Assembly: GCA_016842085.1 (NCBI GenBank)
Contig: JAEVEX010000010.1
Coordinates: 1-64,000 of the forward strand
DNA: 64,000 nucleotides
Direction: 5' to 3'
DNA from: Candidatus Thermoflexus tengchongensis
GTDB taxonomy: Bacteria; Chloroflexota; Anaerolineae; Thermoflexales; Thermoflexaceae
The stretch's first letter is position 1. Each line of letters starts with the position of its first letter. The notes below the pieces were generated by a model. The model was given only the letters and a program-made list of their open reading frames with translations. It had not been told where the DNA came from and ran no database searches. The position numbers and the translations under genes were made by a program. Shown here piece by piece: positions 44,306 to 53,404 of this stretch.

Positions 44306-45886
44306 TCAGGGAAGCTCATACCGCTGCACTTCCACCAGCTGAAACACCCAGCGCCCGGTCAGCCGGCCGTGGGCTTCCAGCCAGCGCCGGACCAGATCCC
44401 GATCGTCCCACATGGAGGCTTCCGAGTAAATCAGCCAGACCACTCTTCGGCCCTGCACCAGGGCGGCCATCCGGGTTGCCACCTCCGCTTCCCCCAGCAG
44501 ATAGGTCCCTTCGGGGGTCCGGAAGTTGGTGGCCGGTGCCCATGCCCCTTCATAGGGCTGGCGGAAATAATAGTCGAACACATGCTGGATGTAGCCGATA
44601 TGGAAAAGGATGAGTTCCCCCGGGTGGTAACCCGAGGCCACGATACGAGCTGCCGACCGGAAATCCGACTTGATGGGTGTGGCGGCCTGCGCCCACAGGC
44701 CCATGGTCATCGGGGCCAGAACGAGCGCCAGGGCCATCACCCGTCCGATGCGCCCCGGGATCCGTTCCCAGCCGATCGCCACAAGAGCGAACCAGGCGGG
44801 CAGGGCTGCGATAAGATAGCGCTCCACGAAGAGTGGGCGGCAGAGGGAGAGCAGGGAAAGCAAGGCCCACGGACTCAACGCCCATAGCGTCAGCCCGCCG
44901 CGCACCCGCCAGGAGACCCGGCCCGCCAGGATCCCCAGGGCCATCCCTGCGCTCAGAGGGAGAAGCCCCCAATCCGGGAATCCACCCCACACTCCGACCG
45001 CTGCCCCCCAGGCCAGCATCCCCAATCCATCCCACGGAGTCACCCGGGGAAATCCGGTCTCCCCACAGATCGGGCGGATCCCTCCGTTCCATTGAAGCAC
45101 CTGGCCGATCTGCCAGCGCAGCAGGGGGAGATCGGCGATCAGGAGCAACAGGCCCGCTGCGGCCATGCCGGCCAGCGCTTTCCACGACCATCCCTTCCGG
45201 ATCCACGCCAGGGCAAGGAAAGCCGGGAGGAACAGTGCGAAGAGGATGTGGCTGTAGAGCCCCAGCAGCAGCCAGAGGGCCGCTTCGATCCATCCCCGTG
45301 GATCCCGGCGGGCGGCCTCCTGAGCGCCCCAGGCGGCCAGGAAGAGGAACACCAGAAGGGCATACATCTTCGCCTCCTGGCCATACCAGACCAGGAAAGG
45401 CGCCATCGCCAGGAACCACGCGGTCAGCCGTGCGGCGGTGGCCGGCAGATATCGCCGGAAGAGGGCGAACCCCAGGGCCACCGTCAGGGTCCCCAGCCAG
45501 ACCGATGGGAACCGGAGGGCGAATTCCGAATCGCCGGCCAGGCGAACCCACTGGAAAAGCCCGATGAAATAGAGCGGTCCATTGAAGCCCGGGCGGGTCA
45601 GCAGCGCGGCCAGTCGCTCCCATCCCGCTTCATCGCCCCGCTGGAATGCCCCGGCGATCTCCATTGAGAGATCCCGCCCGAACCGCAGGGCATCCACCTC
45701 ATCCCGCCAGAGGGGCTGGGCGGTCAGGGAGCCCACCCGCAACGCGAAGGCGAGGAGAACCAGAAGCAGCAGGCGAGCGTCCGGGTGCCGGCGGGAGGGC
45801 CGGAGGAGGGCCTGGACCATCCGCCCGAGGCCGAAGCTGAATCCCATGCCAGCCAGGAAGGGGAAAAGGGAGACCTCAACGCTCAT
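44306..45886 (-). CDS. Polytopic membrane glycosyltransferase (GT39 / ArnT-PMT-like)
   Basis: ATG 45886 overlaps the stop of the MEMO gene (ATGA); 526 aa with about ten to twelve membrane segments. The first outer loop has QPLWRDEVDALRFGRDLS, with the acidic pair expected for lipid-linked sugar transferases. YGQEAKMYALLVFLFLAAW is also family-like. The C-terminal soluble domain is periplasmic. Such enzymes move sugars from polyprenyl phosphate to proteins or lipids. The donor and acceptor are unknown. Confidence 0.82.
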   Translation of the reverse strand: MSVEVSLFPFLAGMGFSFGLGRMVQALLRPSRRHPDARLLLLVLLAFALRVGSLTAQPLWRDEVDALRFGRDLSMEIAGAFQRGDEAGWERLAALLTRPGFNGPLYFIGLFQWVRLAGDSEFALRFPSVWLGTLTVALGFALFRRYLPATAARLTAWFLAMAPFLVWYGQEAKMYALLVFLFLAAWGAQEAARRDPRGWIEAALWLLLGLYSHILFALFLPAFLALAWIRKGWSWKALAGMAAAGLLLLIADLPLLRWQIGQVLQWNGGIRPICGETGFPRVTPWDGLGMLAWGAAVGVWGGFPDWGLLPLSAGMALGILAGRVSWRVRGGLTLWALSPWALLSLLSLCRPLFVERYLIAALPAWFALVAIGWERIPGRIGRVMALALVLAPMTMGLWAQAATPIKSDFRSAARIVASGYHPGELILFHIGYIQHVFDYYFRQPYEGAWAPATNFRTPEGTYLLGEAEVATRMAALVQGRRVVWLIYSEASMWDDRDLVRRWLEAHGRLTGRWVFQLVEVQRYELP

Positions 45887-47103
45887 CGCCATAGGAGGCC
45901 GCAGATGGAGACCACTGAAGTTCCCTGCTCATCCGCCGGGCACAGGGCGTAATCCACCTTCTCCCCGGTGGTGGGCTCCAGGATGCGCAGGGCGAGGTAG
46001 ATGGGGGAGACCCCGCACACATTGTTGCGGTCTTTGGTCCGCCGGATCTCCTCGAAGAAACCCGCGGCATCTCCGGCGGCCATGCGTTCGATCAGGGCCT
46101 CGTCATCAGCTTTCAGGCGGGCCCGTCCCTGGAGATCCAGCGGACGGCCGCCGAAAGCCGGGCCGACGTGAGCCAGATCCCCGGCGGCCACGATCACCGC
46201 CCGGCGCCCGGCGATCGCGGCGCGCAGGGTCTCGATAAAGCGGGCGATCACCGGATCGGAGATCGGATCCCGATCCTCCTGGATGAAGGACATCAGGGGG
46301 CCGCAGAGGATGGGCACCAGTTCCACCGGTTTCCCCTCGCGGGTTGCATGCAGCCACACGGCGGCCAGCTCGATGGAGTGTTCCCCTCGATGGCGGAGCT
46401 CGCCGGCGAAGGCGGCTTCCTCCCCCAGGGCCTGGGCCAGGGCCTCCACGATCGGCTGCGCCGTGGGAAGCACACCGAAGGGTGTAGCGTAGTGCTGTCG
46501 GGTCAACGTGATCGATCGGTCCTCCCCATAATGATCCGTCCCCAGGATGACCACCAGGTCGGCCTCCCGCACAAACGGGGCGGCCCGCCTCCAGACCCGC
46601 GCGTAGGTTCGGCCGCCCCGAGCGTAATCGATGTGGGGGCTCACCAATCCGCGCCCGTCCTCTTCGGGATCCTCTCCCGAGGCATCCTCTTCGAAGCGAC
46701 GGAACAGCTGGCGCAGAGCTGTTGGGTCCTCCGGATAGACCTCTTCCGCGAGCATGGGTGGGCGGAAGGGGGCCCGGCGATAGATCTCCAGAGCCCGGGC
46801 CTGGGCCTCCCGGAACCGTTCGTTCTCCAGCAGATACAGCTCATCCAGCGTGGCGATCAGCGAGCGAAGGGTCTCTTCGTCCACTCGAACACCGTAGCGC
46901 ACCATCAGCGCCGCGCGGAGGGCCCGCAGATCCCGTGTGCCGTCACACAGGATCAGCGCCGGCGCCAGGGGTTGCGGGATCATCACCATCTGTTCCGAGA
47001 GCCGGAGAGGATCCCGCACCACCACATATCGGCGGCCATTGCGAACAATCGGGCGCAGATCCACCGGGCGAAGCCGGGGGTAGCGTGTCGGATCGTCCAT
47101 CAT
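45883..47103 (-). CDS. amrB: MEMO1 family protein (AmmeMemoRadiSam system protein B) with an extra N-terminal domain
   Basis: A 406 aa protein. The MEMO domain (about residues 140-406) has GLVSPHIDYARGG, VILGTDHYGED, HRGEHSIELAAVWLHA and GDLAHVGPAFGG, where the conserved His, Asp and Cys residues of the extradiol-dioxygenase-like metal site are expected. Residues 1-115 form an added domain resembling PqqD-like winged-helix modules (PLAPALILCDGTRDLRAL). In other genomes MEMO lies with AMMECR1 and a radical-SAM protein; neither is seen here. Its function is not established. It overlaps both neighbours by 4 nt. Confidence 0.85.
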   Translation of the reverse strand: MMDDPTRYPRLRPVDLRPIVRNGRRYVVVRDPLRLSEQMVMIPQPLAPALILCDGTRDLRALRAALMVRYGVRVDEETLRSLIATLDELYLLENERFREAQARALEIYRRAPFRPPMLAEEVYPEDPTALRQLFRRFEEDASGEDPEEDGRGLVSPHIDYARGGRTYARVWRRAAPFVREADLVVILGTDHYGEDRSITLTRQHYATPFGVLPTAQPIVEALAQALGEEAAFAGELRHRGEHSIELAAVWLHATREGKPVELVPILCGPLMSFIQEDRDPISDPVIARFIETLRAAIAGRRAVIVAAGDLAHVGPAFGGRPLDLQGRARLKADDEALIERMAAGDAAGFFEEIRRTKDRNNVCGVSPIYLALRILEPTTGEKVDYALCPADEQGTSVVSICGLLWR

Positions 47104-47918
47104 GATCCTCCTGCGGGTGCTGGGAAATTCGCCTCGATCCAGGCTATATCTTCGGGCTCCAGGGCGAAATCCAGCGCGGCGATGTTCTCCCGGAGATGCT
47201 CCACACGCTCCGTTTTAAAGATCAAGATCACATCCCGTTGCCGGGCCAGGAAGTTCAGGACGATCTGATGAGGGCTCCGCCCATACCGGGCGGCGATCTG
47301 CTCCAGGCCCCGCCAGCGGGAGCTGCGCCGGGGGATCCGGCCTTCCCAGAACGGCGAGTAGCCCGAAACGGTGATGCCGGCCTCCCGGCAGTAAGGCAGG
47401 AGATCCCGCTCGATCTGACGGCGGGTCAGGTTGTATTCCACCTGATCGTTGACCAACGCATAAGGCTGGAACAGCACCTGGGCCCGGCGGAGCTCGCGAA
47501 CACCGAAGTTGCTCACCCCGGCGAACCGCACCTTCCCCTGTTCGATCAGTGTTCGGAACGCCCGAAGCGTTTCCTCCAGGGGGGTATTCCGCTCCAGCCA
47601 GTGCAGGAGATAAAGGTCAATGTAGGAAGTGCCCAGCCTCCGGAGGCTCCCCTCACAGGCGGCCAGGGTCCCGGAGTAAGAGGCGTGCTGAGGCGCCACC
47701 TTGGTGGTCAGGAAGACGCGATCCCGGATCCCGCGGATCGCTTCCCCCACGATCTCCTCTGCCCCCGGATAAATCTCCGCGGTGTCGATGTGGAAGACCC
47801 CCAGATCCACCGCGGCCCGGATGGTCTCTCGCATCGCCGCCGGATCCCGGATGTTCCACGTTCCCAGGGCGAGGTTCGGCAATCGAACGCCAGTGCGTCC
47901 CAGCTCAACCGTCCACAT
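47100..47918 (-). CDS. Aldo/keto reductase
   Basis: ATG 47918 gives 272 aa, MWTVELGRTGVRLPNLALGT. The catalytic tetrad is visible: Asp and Tyr in FHIDTAEIYPGAEEIVG, Lys in LTTKVAP, His in LYLLHWLERN. The cofactor-binding C-terminal part is IFKTERVEHLRENI. It uses NAD(P)H to reduce carbonyls, but the substrate is unknown. It leads a coupled trio with the MEMO and glycosyltransferase genes. Confidence 0.9.
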   Translation of the reverse strand: MWTVELGRTGVRLPNLALGTWNIRDPAAMRETIRAAVDLGVFHIDTAEIYPGAEEIVGEAIRGIRDRVFLTTKVAPQHASYSGTLAACEGSLRRLGTSYIDLYLLHWLERNTPLEETLRAFRTLIEQGKVRFAGVSNFGVRELRRAQVLFQPYALVNDQVEYNLTRRQIERDLLPYCREAGITVSGYSPFWEGRIPRRSSRWRGLEQIAARYGRSPHQIVLNFLARQRDVILIFKTERVEHLRENIAALDFALEPEDIAWIEANFPAPAGGS

Positions 47919-47964
47919 GGGAGAGCTCTCACCCTTTATTATTTGCGTAAGTCCTGTGCAATGA

Positions 47965-49950
47965 TCAGGGTTCAGCGAACCGGGCCACTTCCCGTCCCAT
48001 TTCCCGGACATCATACCCGGGCAAAGCGGCCACCGCGGTCTGGAACCGGGCCTCATGCAGGAGGTCCAGCACCGGCTGGAGCCAGGGATCCTCATAGAGG
48101 GCCAGCGGGATCACCAGGTCATAGCGTTCGAGGGCCAGGGGGATGAACTCGAGCCCCATCGCAGCGGCTGCCGCGCGGATCCCCAGGCCGACATCCGCCC
48201 GGCCGCTGGCTACCGCTGCCGCCACGGCCAGATGGGTCAGCTCCTCCCGTTCGTAGCCCGGGATCGCCCGGGGGTCAATGCCCAGACGCTGGAGGTGATA
48301 ATCCAGGAGGATCCGGGTTCCCGCCCCTCGCTGGCGGTTCACGAACCGCACATCCGGCCGTGCCAGATCATGCAGATCCCGGATCCCCTTAGGATTCCCC
48401 GGAGCGACCATCAGGCCCTGCTCCCGGTGCGCCAGGGTGACCACCACCACGGGAATTCCGGCGAGATACCGGCGGATGTAGGGCAAATTATATTCGCCGC
48501 TCTCCGGATCCAGAAGGTGGGAGCCGGCCAGATGGCATTCCCCCCGACGGAGGGCGATGAGGCCTCCCAGACTGCCCGCGTTCGCGCTCTGAAGCCTCCG
48601 GCCGGGATGACGTTCCGCCAGAAACTGGGCCATCAAATCCAGGGCCATATCATGGCTGCCGATGGCCAGGATGGTGCCTTCGATCTCCTCCATGGGGGTG
48701 TAAAGCTCGATGGAAACCACCTGGCCCTGATCGTATCCCTCCACAAATCGGGGGATCCGCAGGATTCCATCCGCTCGCACCAGAGAGGACAGGACCCCGG
48801 CTCCGCGGGAGAGGGGCGCCGCCACATAGCGTTCACCCACCCGTCCCACGGTCACCCGCACCCACTCCTCGTCTCCCAGCGGGGAGAGCAGCTTGCGGGT
48901 CAGCACGGCGGAAAGGCGCGGTCGCCGGGAGGGTGGGCGGCCCAGCCAGCGGGCGAGCAGAGGTTCCACAAAGATCTCGCCGGTCAGGGCCGCAGAGACC
49001 GGGAACCCCGGAACCCCAATGACGGGGATGGAACGCCCATCCACCTGGAGCATCCCCAGGATCACCGGGTGGCCCGGGCGCACCGCCACCCCATGCACCA
49101 GGAGGGTGCCCAGGGTGGAGACGACCCGCGCGGTGAAATCCTCACGCCCCGCAGAGGAGCCTGCGTTCATGAGGACCAGATCATGGGTGCGAGCCGCTTC
49201 GCGGGTCGCTTCGAGGAGACGTTCGAAGTCATCGGGGATGATCGGGAAACGGGTGGGAAGTCCGCCCCACTCGCGGATCTGCGCCGCCAGCACCAGGGAG
49301 TTGAATTCGATGATCTCCCCCGGCCGCACCCCTCGTGCCGCAGCCTGCTCGGGGGGAATCAGCTCTGTCCCGGTGGGAAGGATCGCCACCCGGGGCTGAC
49401 GGCGCACGCAGACGTCTGCGTAACCACACGCCGCGATGACTCCCAGATCCACCGGCCGCAGACGATGGTTGGCGGGCAACACCAGCTCGGCGGCGGCGAT
49501 ATCCTCAGCGACCGGGCGGACGTTGGTCCAGGGGGCGACCGGTTGATACAGGGTGATTTGGGTGGCCCGCTCAGGGGCTTCCGCGTCGAATTGCACCTGC
49601 TCCACCGGGACCACCGCGTCCGCCCAGGGCGGAAGGGGATCCCCGGTATCCACATAGCAGGCTCCCTCCCCGGCATCGGCCGGATGGACGGGCAGCACCC
49701 GCGGCTGGGTTTCGGTGGCACCGATTGTATCCTGAGCGCGGAGGGCGAACCCATCCATCGCAGCAGCCGGGTAGGGGGGGACCGACAACCGTGCCCAGAC
49801 AGGCTCCGCCGTGATCCGCCCCAGCGCCTGATCCAGGGGCACGCGCTCGCCCGGGAAGGGTCCATCCAGGCCGGCCTCCGCCAGCGCTCGAAGGAAGCGC
49901 GCCCAGGCTTCCTCCAGGGGGATATCTTCCAGATAGATCCGACGGCTCAT
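47965..49950 (-). CDS. moeA: MoeA-like molybdopterin molybdotransferase fused to a substrate-binding (PBP-like) domain
   Basis: ATG 49950 behind CGGGGAGTTCCCCG gives 661 aa. Residues 1 to about 410 follow MoeA: PPYPAAAMDGFALRA, VDTGDPLPPWADAVVPVE, ILPTGTELIPPE, NAGSSAGREDFTARV and GVPGFPVSAAL. From about 430 a PBP type-2 domain follows (ILAIGSHDMALDLMAQFLAE, FVNRQRGAGTRILLDYHLQ, GRADVGLGIRAAA). MoeA inserts molybdate or tungstate into molybdopterin. The fused domain, known in archaea and some bacteria, may bind the oxyanion or act as a regulator. No other mo-cofactor gene is adjacent. Confidence 0.93.
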   Translation of the reverse strand: MSRRIYLEDIPLEEAWARFLRALAEAGLDGPFPGERVPLDQALGRITAEPVWARLSVPPYPAAAMDGFALRAQDTIGATETQPRVLPVHPADAGEGACYVDTGDPLPPWADAVVPVEQVQFDAEAPERATQITLYQPVAPWTNVRPVAEDIAAAELVLPANHRLRPVDLGVIAACGYADVCVRRQPRVAILPTGTELIPPEQAAARGVRPGEIIEFNSLVLAAQIREWGGLPTRFPIIPDDFERLLEATREAARTHDLVLMNAGSSAGREDFTARVVSTLGTLLVHGVAVRPGHPVILGMLQVDGRSIPVIGVPGFPVSAALTGEIFVEPLLARWLGRPPSRRPRLSAVLTRKLLSPLGDEEWVRVTVGRVGERYVAAPLSRGAGVLSSLVRADGILRIPRFVEGYDQGQVVSIELYTPMEEIEGTILAIGSHDMALDLMAQFLAERHPGRRLQSANAGSLGGLIALRRGECHLAGSHLLDPESGEYNLPYIRRYLAGIPVVVVTLAHREQGLMVAPGNPKGIRDLHDLARPDVRFVNRQRGAGTRILLDYHLQRLGIDPRAIPGYEREELTHLAVAAAVASGRADVGLGIRAAAAAMGLEFIPLALERYDLVIPLALYEDPWLQPVLDLLHEARFQTAVAALPGYDVREMGREVARFAEP

Positions 49951-50058
49951 CGGGGAACTCCCCGGCAAGGAATCCGAACCAGAAGGTATTTTATCCGCGA
50001 ATACCCGGATGTTCCGTTCTCAACCGCTTCGAGGTAGCTCAGGGGCCGGGCGGGGGGG

Positions 50059-50087
50059 TTGACAGCAGCTGCAGTTTTTATTATCAT
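50059..50087 (+). promoter_or_regulatory. Consensus promoter of the IS607 element
   Basis: TTGACA (50059-50064), 17 nt, TATCAT (50082-50087), 12 nt before the tnpA ATG. The transcript would be nearly leaderless. It is among the best promoters in the window. Confidence 0.7.
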
Positions 50088-50098
50088 CCATTTCAGCC

Positions 50099-50684
50099 AT
50101 GAAGCTCTCGGACTGAGCTCGCCAGCAGGGGATCCGCTACCTGACCGCATGGCGGTGGTTCCAGGCGGGCAAGCTTCCCGTTCCTGCCCGGCAGCTCCCC
50201 ACCGGCACCATCCTGGTCGAGGAACCCAACCCGGAAGGCCGCACGGTGCTCTACGCACGGGTCTCCTCCGCCGACCGGAAGGATGACCTGCAGCGTCAAG
50301 GGCAGCGCCTGCAGGCGTTCGCCCTGGAGCAGGGCTGGACGGACTTCGACGTGGTGGCCGAGATCGGTTCCGGGCTCAACGGGAAGCGGAAGAAGCGGCT
50401 GCGGGCGTTGCGCGACCCCCGGGTGAGCCGGATCGTGGTGGAGCACCGTGACCGGCTGGCCGGGTTCGGGTTCGAGATGGTCGAGGCGGCCCTGGCGGCG
50501 GCGGGCAAGCGCGTGGTCGTCGTGGAAGAGGGCGAGGTTGCGGACGACCTGGTGCGGGATCTTCTGGAGATCCTCCCTTCTGCCTGCGGGCGGCTGGAAT
50601 GCGGTGCCTGGGCACCGCACTCCAAGGCGCCGGTCGGCCCGGAACCGTGCCCGGCGGGCGCTGGAGGCGATGGGATGCGGGTGA
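50099..50684 (+). pseudogene. tnpA: IS607 TnpA serine recombinase, disrupted
   Basis: ATG 50099 opens MKLSD, then TGA at 50114-50116 where relatives have Trp, then ARQQGIRYLTAWRWFQAG, a MerR-like helix-turn-helix. The resolvase domain is next: VLYARVSSADRKDDLQRQ with the catalytic Ser, and VVEHRDRLAGFG. After GRL, palindrome P1 copy 3 (50596-50623) shifts the frame by +1. The true C-terminus RRRSARNRARRALEAMGCG continues in the new frame and ends at TGA 50682-50684. So one nonsense and one insertion inactivate the gene. Confidence 0.88.
50596..50623. repeat. 28 bp palindrome, family P1, copy 3 (inside tnpA)
   Basis: The arms GGAATGCGGTGCC and GGCACCGCACTCC surround TG, with one mismatch. It interrupts the C-terminal part of IS607 tnpA and explains the +1 shift seen there (28 mod 3 = 1). 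Confidence 0.9.
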
Positions 50685-51942
50685 TGCAGGGGTTTCGCTT
50701 TGAGCTGGATCCCAATGGGGAGCAGCGAGTGGCCCTGGCCAAACACGTGGGAGCGGCCCGCTTTGCCTACAATTGGGGCCTGTCCCGATGTCTGGAAGCG
50801 CTGGAGCAGGGCCTGCCCCTTCCCTCCGCCGCCCAGCTCCACAAGGCGTGGAACATCTGGAAGCGGGAGAACGCCTCCTGGTGGGTGGAGGTGTCCAAGT
50901 GCGCCCCCCAGGAGGCCTTTCGGGACCTGGAGCGGGCTTTCCGCAACTGGAGACAGGGTCGGGCGGGAAGGCCCCGCTTCAAGCGAAAGAAGAGCCTGGA
51001 CGATAACAAGGCCCGCCTGACAGGCTCCATCCGGGTGACCCCTCGCCACGTTCAACTCCCCCGCATTGGAAGGGTGCGCACCAAAGAACGAACAGACAAA
51101 CTGATGGAACTCCTTCAGGCAAAAAGAGCCCGCATTCTCTCGGCCACCATTTCCCGAGAGGCTGACCGCTGGTTTGTGAGCCTCACCTGTGAGGTGGAGC
51201 ACCCTGACCCTTCCCCTCGGAATGGCGATGTGGTGGGCGTGGATCTGGGACTCATGTCCTTCCTGGTGCTGTCCGATGGAACGCGCATCGAAGCGCCGAA
51301 GCCGCTGTCCAGAGGGATGCGGTTGTTGAAGCGTCGCTCCAAGCAACTTTCCCGCAAGCAGAAAGGCTCCAACAACCACCGCAAAGCTTCTCTTCGTCTG
51401 GCCCGGCTGCATCGGCGGATTCGGAACATTCGGCGGGACTGGAGTGCGGTGCCTAGGCACCGCATTCCACCACGGCGCTGGCGAAAACCAAGTCGGCGAT
51501 TGTGGTGGAGGATCTTTCCGTGAAGGGCCTGGCTCGTGGGCGTCTTTCCCGTTCTGTTGCGGATGTGGGCTGGGGGATGTTCCGCCGGATGCTGGAATAC
51601 AAGTGCCAGTGGTATGGAGCGCAGCTCATCATCGCGCCGCGAGATTTCCCATCCACCCAGCTCTGCTCGCAATGCGGGCATCGGAACGGGAGGATTCCCT
51701 TAAACCAACGCGTGTTCTGTTGCAAAGCTTGTGGGCTGGAGGTGGATCGGGATCTCAACGCGGCCATGAATCTTCGCAACTATGGGCTGGCCGCCCTCAA
51801 CGGCCCTACCGGGAGTTCCCCGGGAAGTGACGCCTGTGGAGACTCCTCTGGCGGCGGAACGGCGGAGAGCCGGTCTACGAGCCACGGGTCGAGGAAGCAG
51901 GAAGTGGCCAGTCATTTGTTTCGCCCCGTGGGAGTGAAATAA
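50675..51942 (+). pseudogene. tnpB: IS607 TnpB, disrupted by a palindrome
   Basis: It starts at ATG 50675 or 50684 (MQGFRFELDPNGEQRVALAK). The N-terminal and RuvC-I parts are intact (VVGVDLGLMSFLVLSDG). After RIRNIRRDW, palindrome P1 copy 4 (51441-51468) interrupts. Homology resumes in another frame at 51469 with TTALAKTKSAIVVEDLSVKG, then LCSQCGH / CCKACGLEVDRDLNAAMNL, so all three catalytic acidic residues were present in the ancestor. Comparison with intact TnpB suggests that 28 bp replaced about 14 bp. Two partial proteins may still be made. Confidence 0.88.
51441..51468. repeat. 28 bp palindrome, family P1, copy 4 (inside tnpB)
   Basis: The arms GGAGTGCGGTGCCT and AGGCACCGCATTCC form a palindrome with one G-T type mismatch. 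It lies in the middle of IS607 tnpB and breaks its frame. Confidence 0.9.
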
Positions 51943-52113
51943 ATGACGATGAGTCACAGAACGGTCTTCGGCACCCCGTATCCCGTGAACCATAGATCCC
52001 CCCGCTTCGTGTGATGAAGCCACATGGGGAGGGAGGAGGGCGATTCCCTTCTGGAATCGCGAACGGATCGCTGCCCTATGGACGGGGCGAATCCCTGTAA
52101 GGAGCGGGGCGGG
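51943..52113. other. Spacer between the IS607 remnant and rlmD
   Basis: A 171 nt spacer. No gene is visible. It may include the right end of the IS607 element. Confidence 0.4.
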
Positions 52114-53343
52114 TCATGCCCCTTTCTCGAACAGTGAGACGGTCTCGATGTGATAGGTCTGTGGAAACATATCAAACGGCTGCACCTCCCGCAATTGATA
52201 ACCCGCATCGAGGATGCGGCGGGCGTCGCGGGCCAGGGTGGCGGGATCGCAGGAGACATAGATCCAGCGCCGGGGAGCCAGCCGGAGAAGGGCCTCCAGA
52301 GCCTCCCGGGAGCATCCGGTTCGGGGCGGATCCACCACCACGACCTCAAAGGGCTCCTCCAGCGTCGGCGCGACCGCCTCCACGGTCCCGGCCCGGATCT
52401 CCACATGAGGGAACCGGGCCAGATTATGCTGGGCGTCGGCTACGGCTGCCGGATGCGCTTCGATGCCGACCACCCGTCGGGCAAAAGGCGCCAGATGCGC
52501 GGTGAACAACCCGACCCCGCAGTAAGCATCCAGGACGGCCTCCGTCCCGTGCAGGTCGGACCACTCCACCACCCGATGGACGATTTGTTCGGCCACGGCG
52601 GTGTTGGTCTGAAAGAAGCTGGGGGCTGAGATGCGGAAAAGGAAACCCCCCACTTCCTCCGTGAGATAATCCAGGCCGATCAGCGGGACCGTCTTCTCAT
52701 CCTCCGTGAGAAGGACCAGGGAAACCCGCAGGTCCGTCTCCAGAACGGGCAGCTCGTCTCCTTCTGTTTCGAAAATCACCATTCGATCCCCGGTGCGAAC
52801 GCCACAGCGTAGCGTGAGCCGCCGCAGGGCCAGCCCCTCGATGTCCAGGGCTTCATACAGCTCCTGGAGCATCGGATGGGCAATCCAGCAGCGGGTGATG
52901 GGGACCACCCGATGGGAGCGCATGGCCTGAAACCCCAGGCGGCCATCGGGGGTTACGGAAAACTGGACCTGATTGCGATAGCCCAGGGGATCGGGACTGG
53001 GGATCGTGGGACGCACCGGTGGGTTCTCGATCTTCCCGATCCGGCGCAGCTGATCCCGAACGATCTCGGCCTTGAACTGCAGCTGGGCCTCGTAGCTCAT
53101 ATGCTGGAAATGGCAGCCGCCGCACTCCCCGAAATGGGCGCAGGGAGGCTCCCTCCGCACCGGGGAAGGGGAGACCACGTTCTGGATCCGCCCCCGGGCG
53201 TAGGAGCTCCGATCTTCCACCACTTCGATATCCACGATCTCCCCCGGGATGCCGAAGGGGACGAATATCACTTTGCCCTCATGGCGGCCGATGGCCTCGC
53301 CCCCATGAGCCATTTGTTCCAGCGTCAGGCGGATCCGGTTCAT
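52114..53343 (-). CDS. rlmD: 23S rRNA (uracil-5-)-methyltransferase, RumA/TrmA family
   Basis: A 409 aa protein. N-terminal TRAM domain (MNRIRLTLEQMAHGGEAIGR), then Cys ligands for a 4Fe-4S cluster in CAHFGECGGCHFQHM with a fourth Cys in PITRCW. The SAM-binding fold has LDAYCGVGLFTAHLA, VVVDPPRTGCSREAL and the catalytic YVSCDPATLARDAR. It methylates C5 of U1939 or U747 type positions of 23S rRNA. Which uridine is modified cannot be told. Confidence 0.93.
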   Translation of the reverse strand: MNRIRLTLEQMAHGGEAIGRHEGKVIFVPFGIPGEIVDIEVVEDRSSYARGRIQNVVSPSPVRREPPCAHFGECGGCHFQHMSYEAQLQFKAEIVRDQLRRIGKIENPPVRPTIPSPDPLGYRNQVQFSVTPDGRLGFQAMRSHRVVPITRCWIAHPMLQELYEALDIEGLALRRLTLRCGVRTGDRMVIFETEGDELPVLETDLRVSLVLLTEDEKTVPLIGLDYLTEEVGGFLFRISAPSFFQTNTAVAEQIVHRVVEWSDLHGTEAVLDAYCGVGLFTAHLAPFARRVVGIEAHPAAVADAQHNLARFPHVEIRAGTVEAVAPTLEEPFEVVVVDPPRTGCSREALEALLRLAPRRWIYVSCDPATLARDARRILDAGYQLREVQPFDMFPQTYHIETVSLFEKGA

Positions 53344-53404
53344 TTTCCTCTTCCTCTCTCCTGCGAAGGCCTCGGGAAAGGGGCTCTCGTCTTCCCCGCT
53401 CGGG

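Larger units (their letters stand above)
50059..51942 (+). mobile_element. Decayed IS607-family insertion sequence
   Basis: It has a serine-recombinase tnpA followed by tnpB in overlapping arrangement, the IS607 layout. Both genes carry 28 bp palindrome insertions that change the reading frame, and tnpA also has an early TGA. IS607 elements have no inverted repeats or target duplications, so the borders are approximate. It sits between the MoeA gene and an RNA methyltransferase gene. Confidence 0.85.

Noticed and set aside
52116-52629. Plus-strand frames opposite rlmD
   Set aside because: Shadows of the methyltransferase gene, without any motif.
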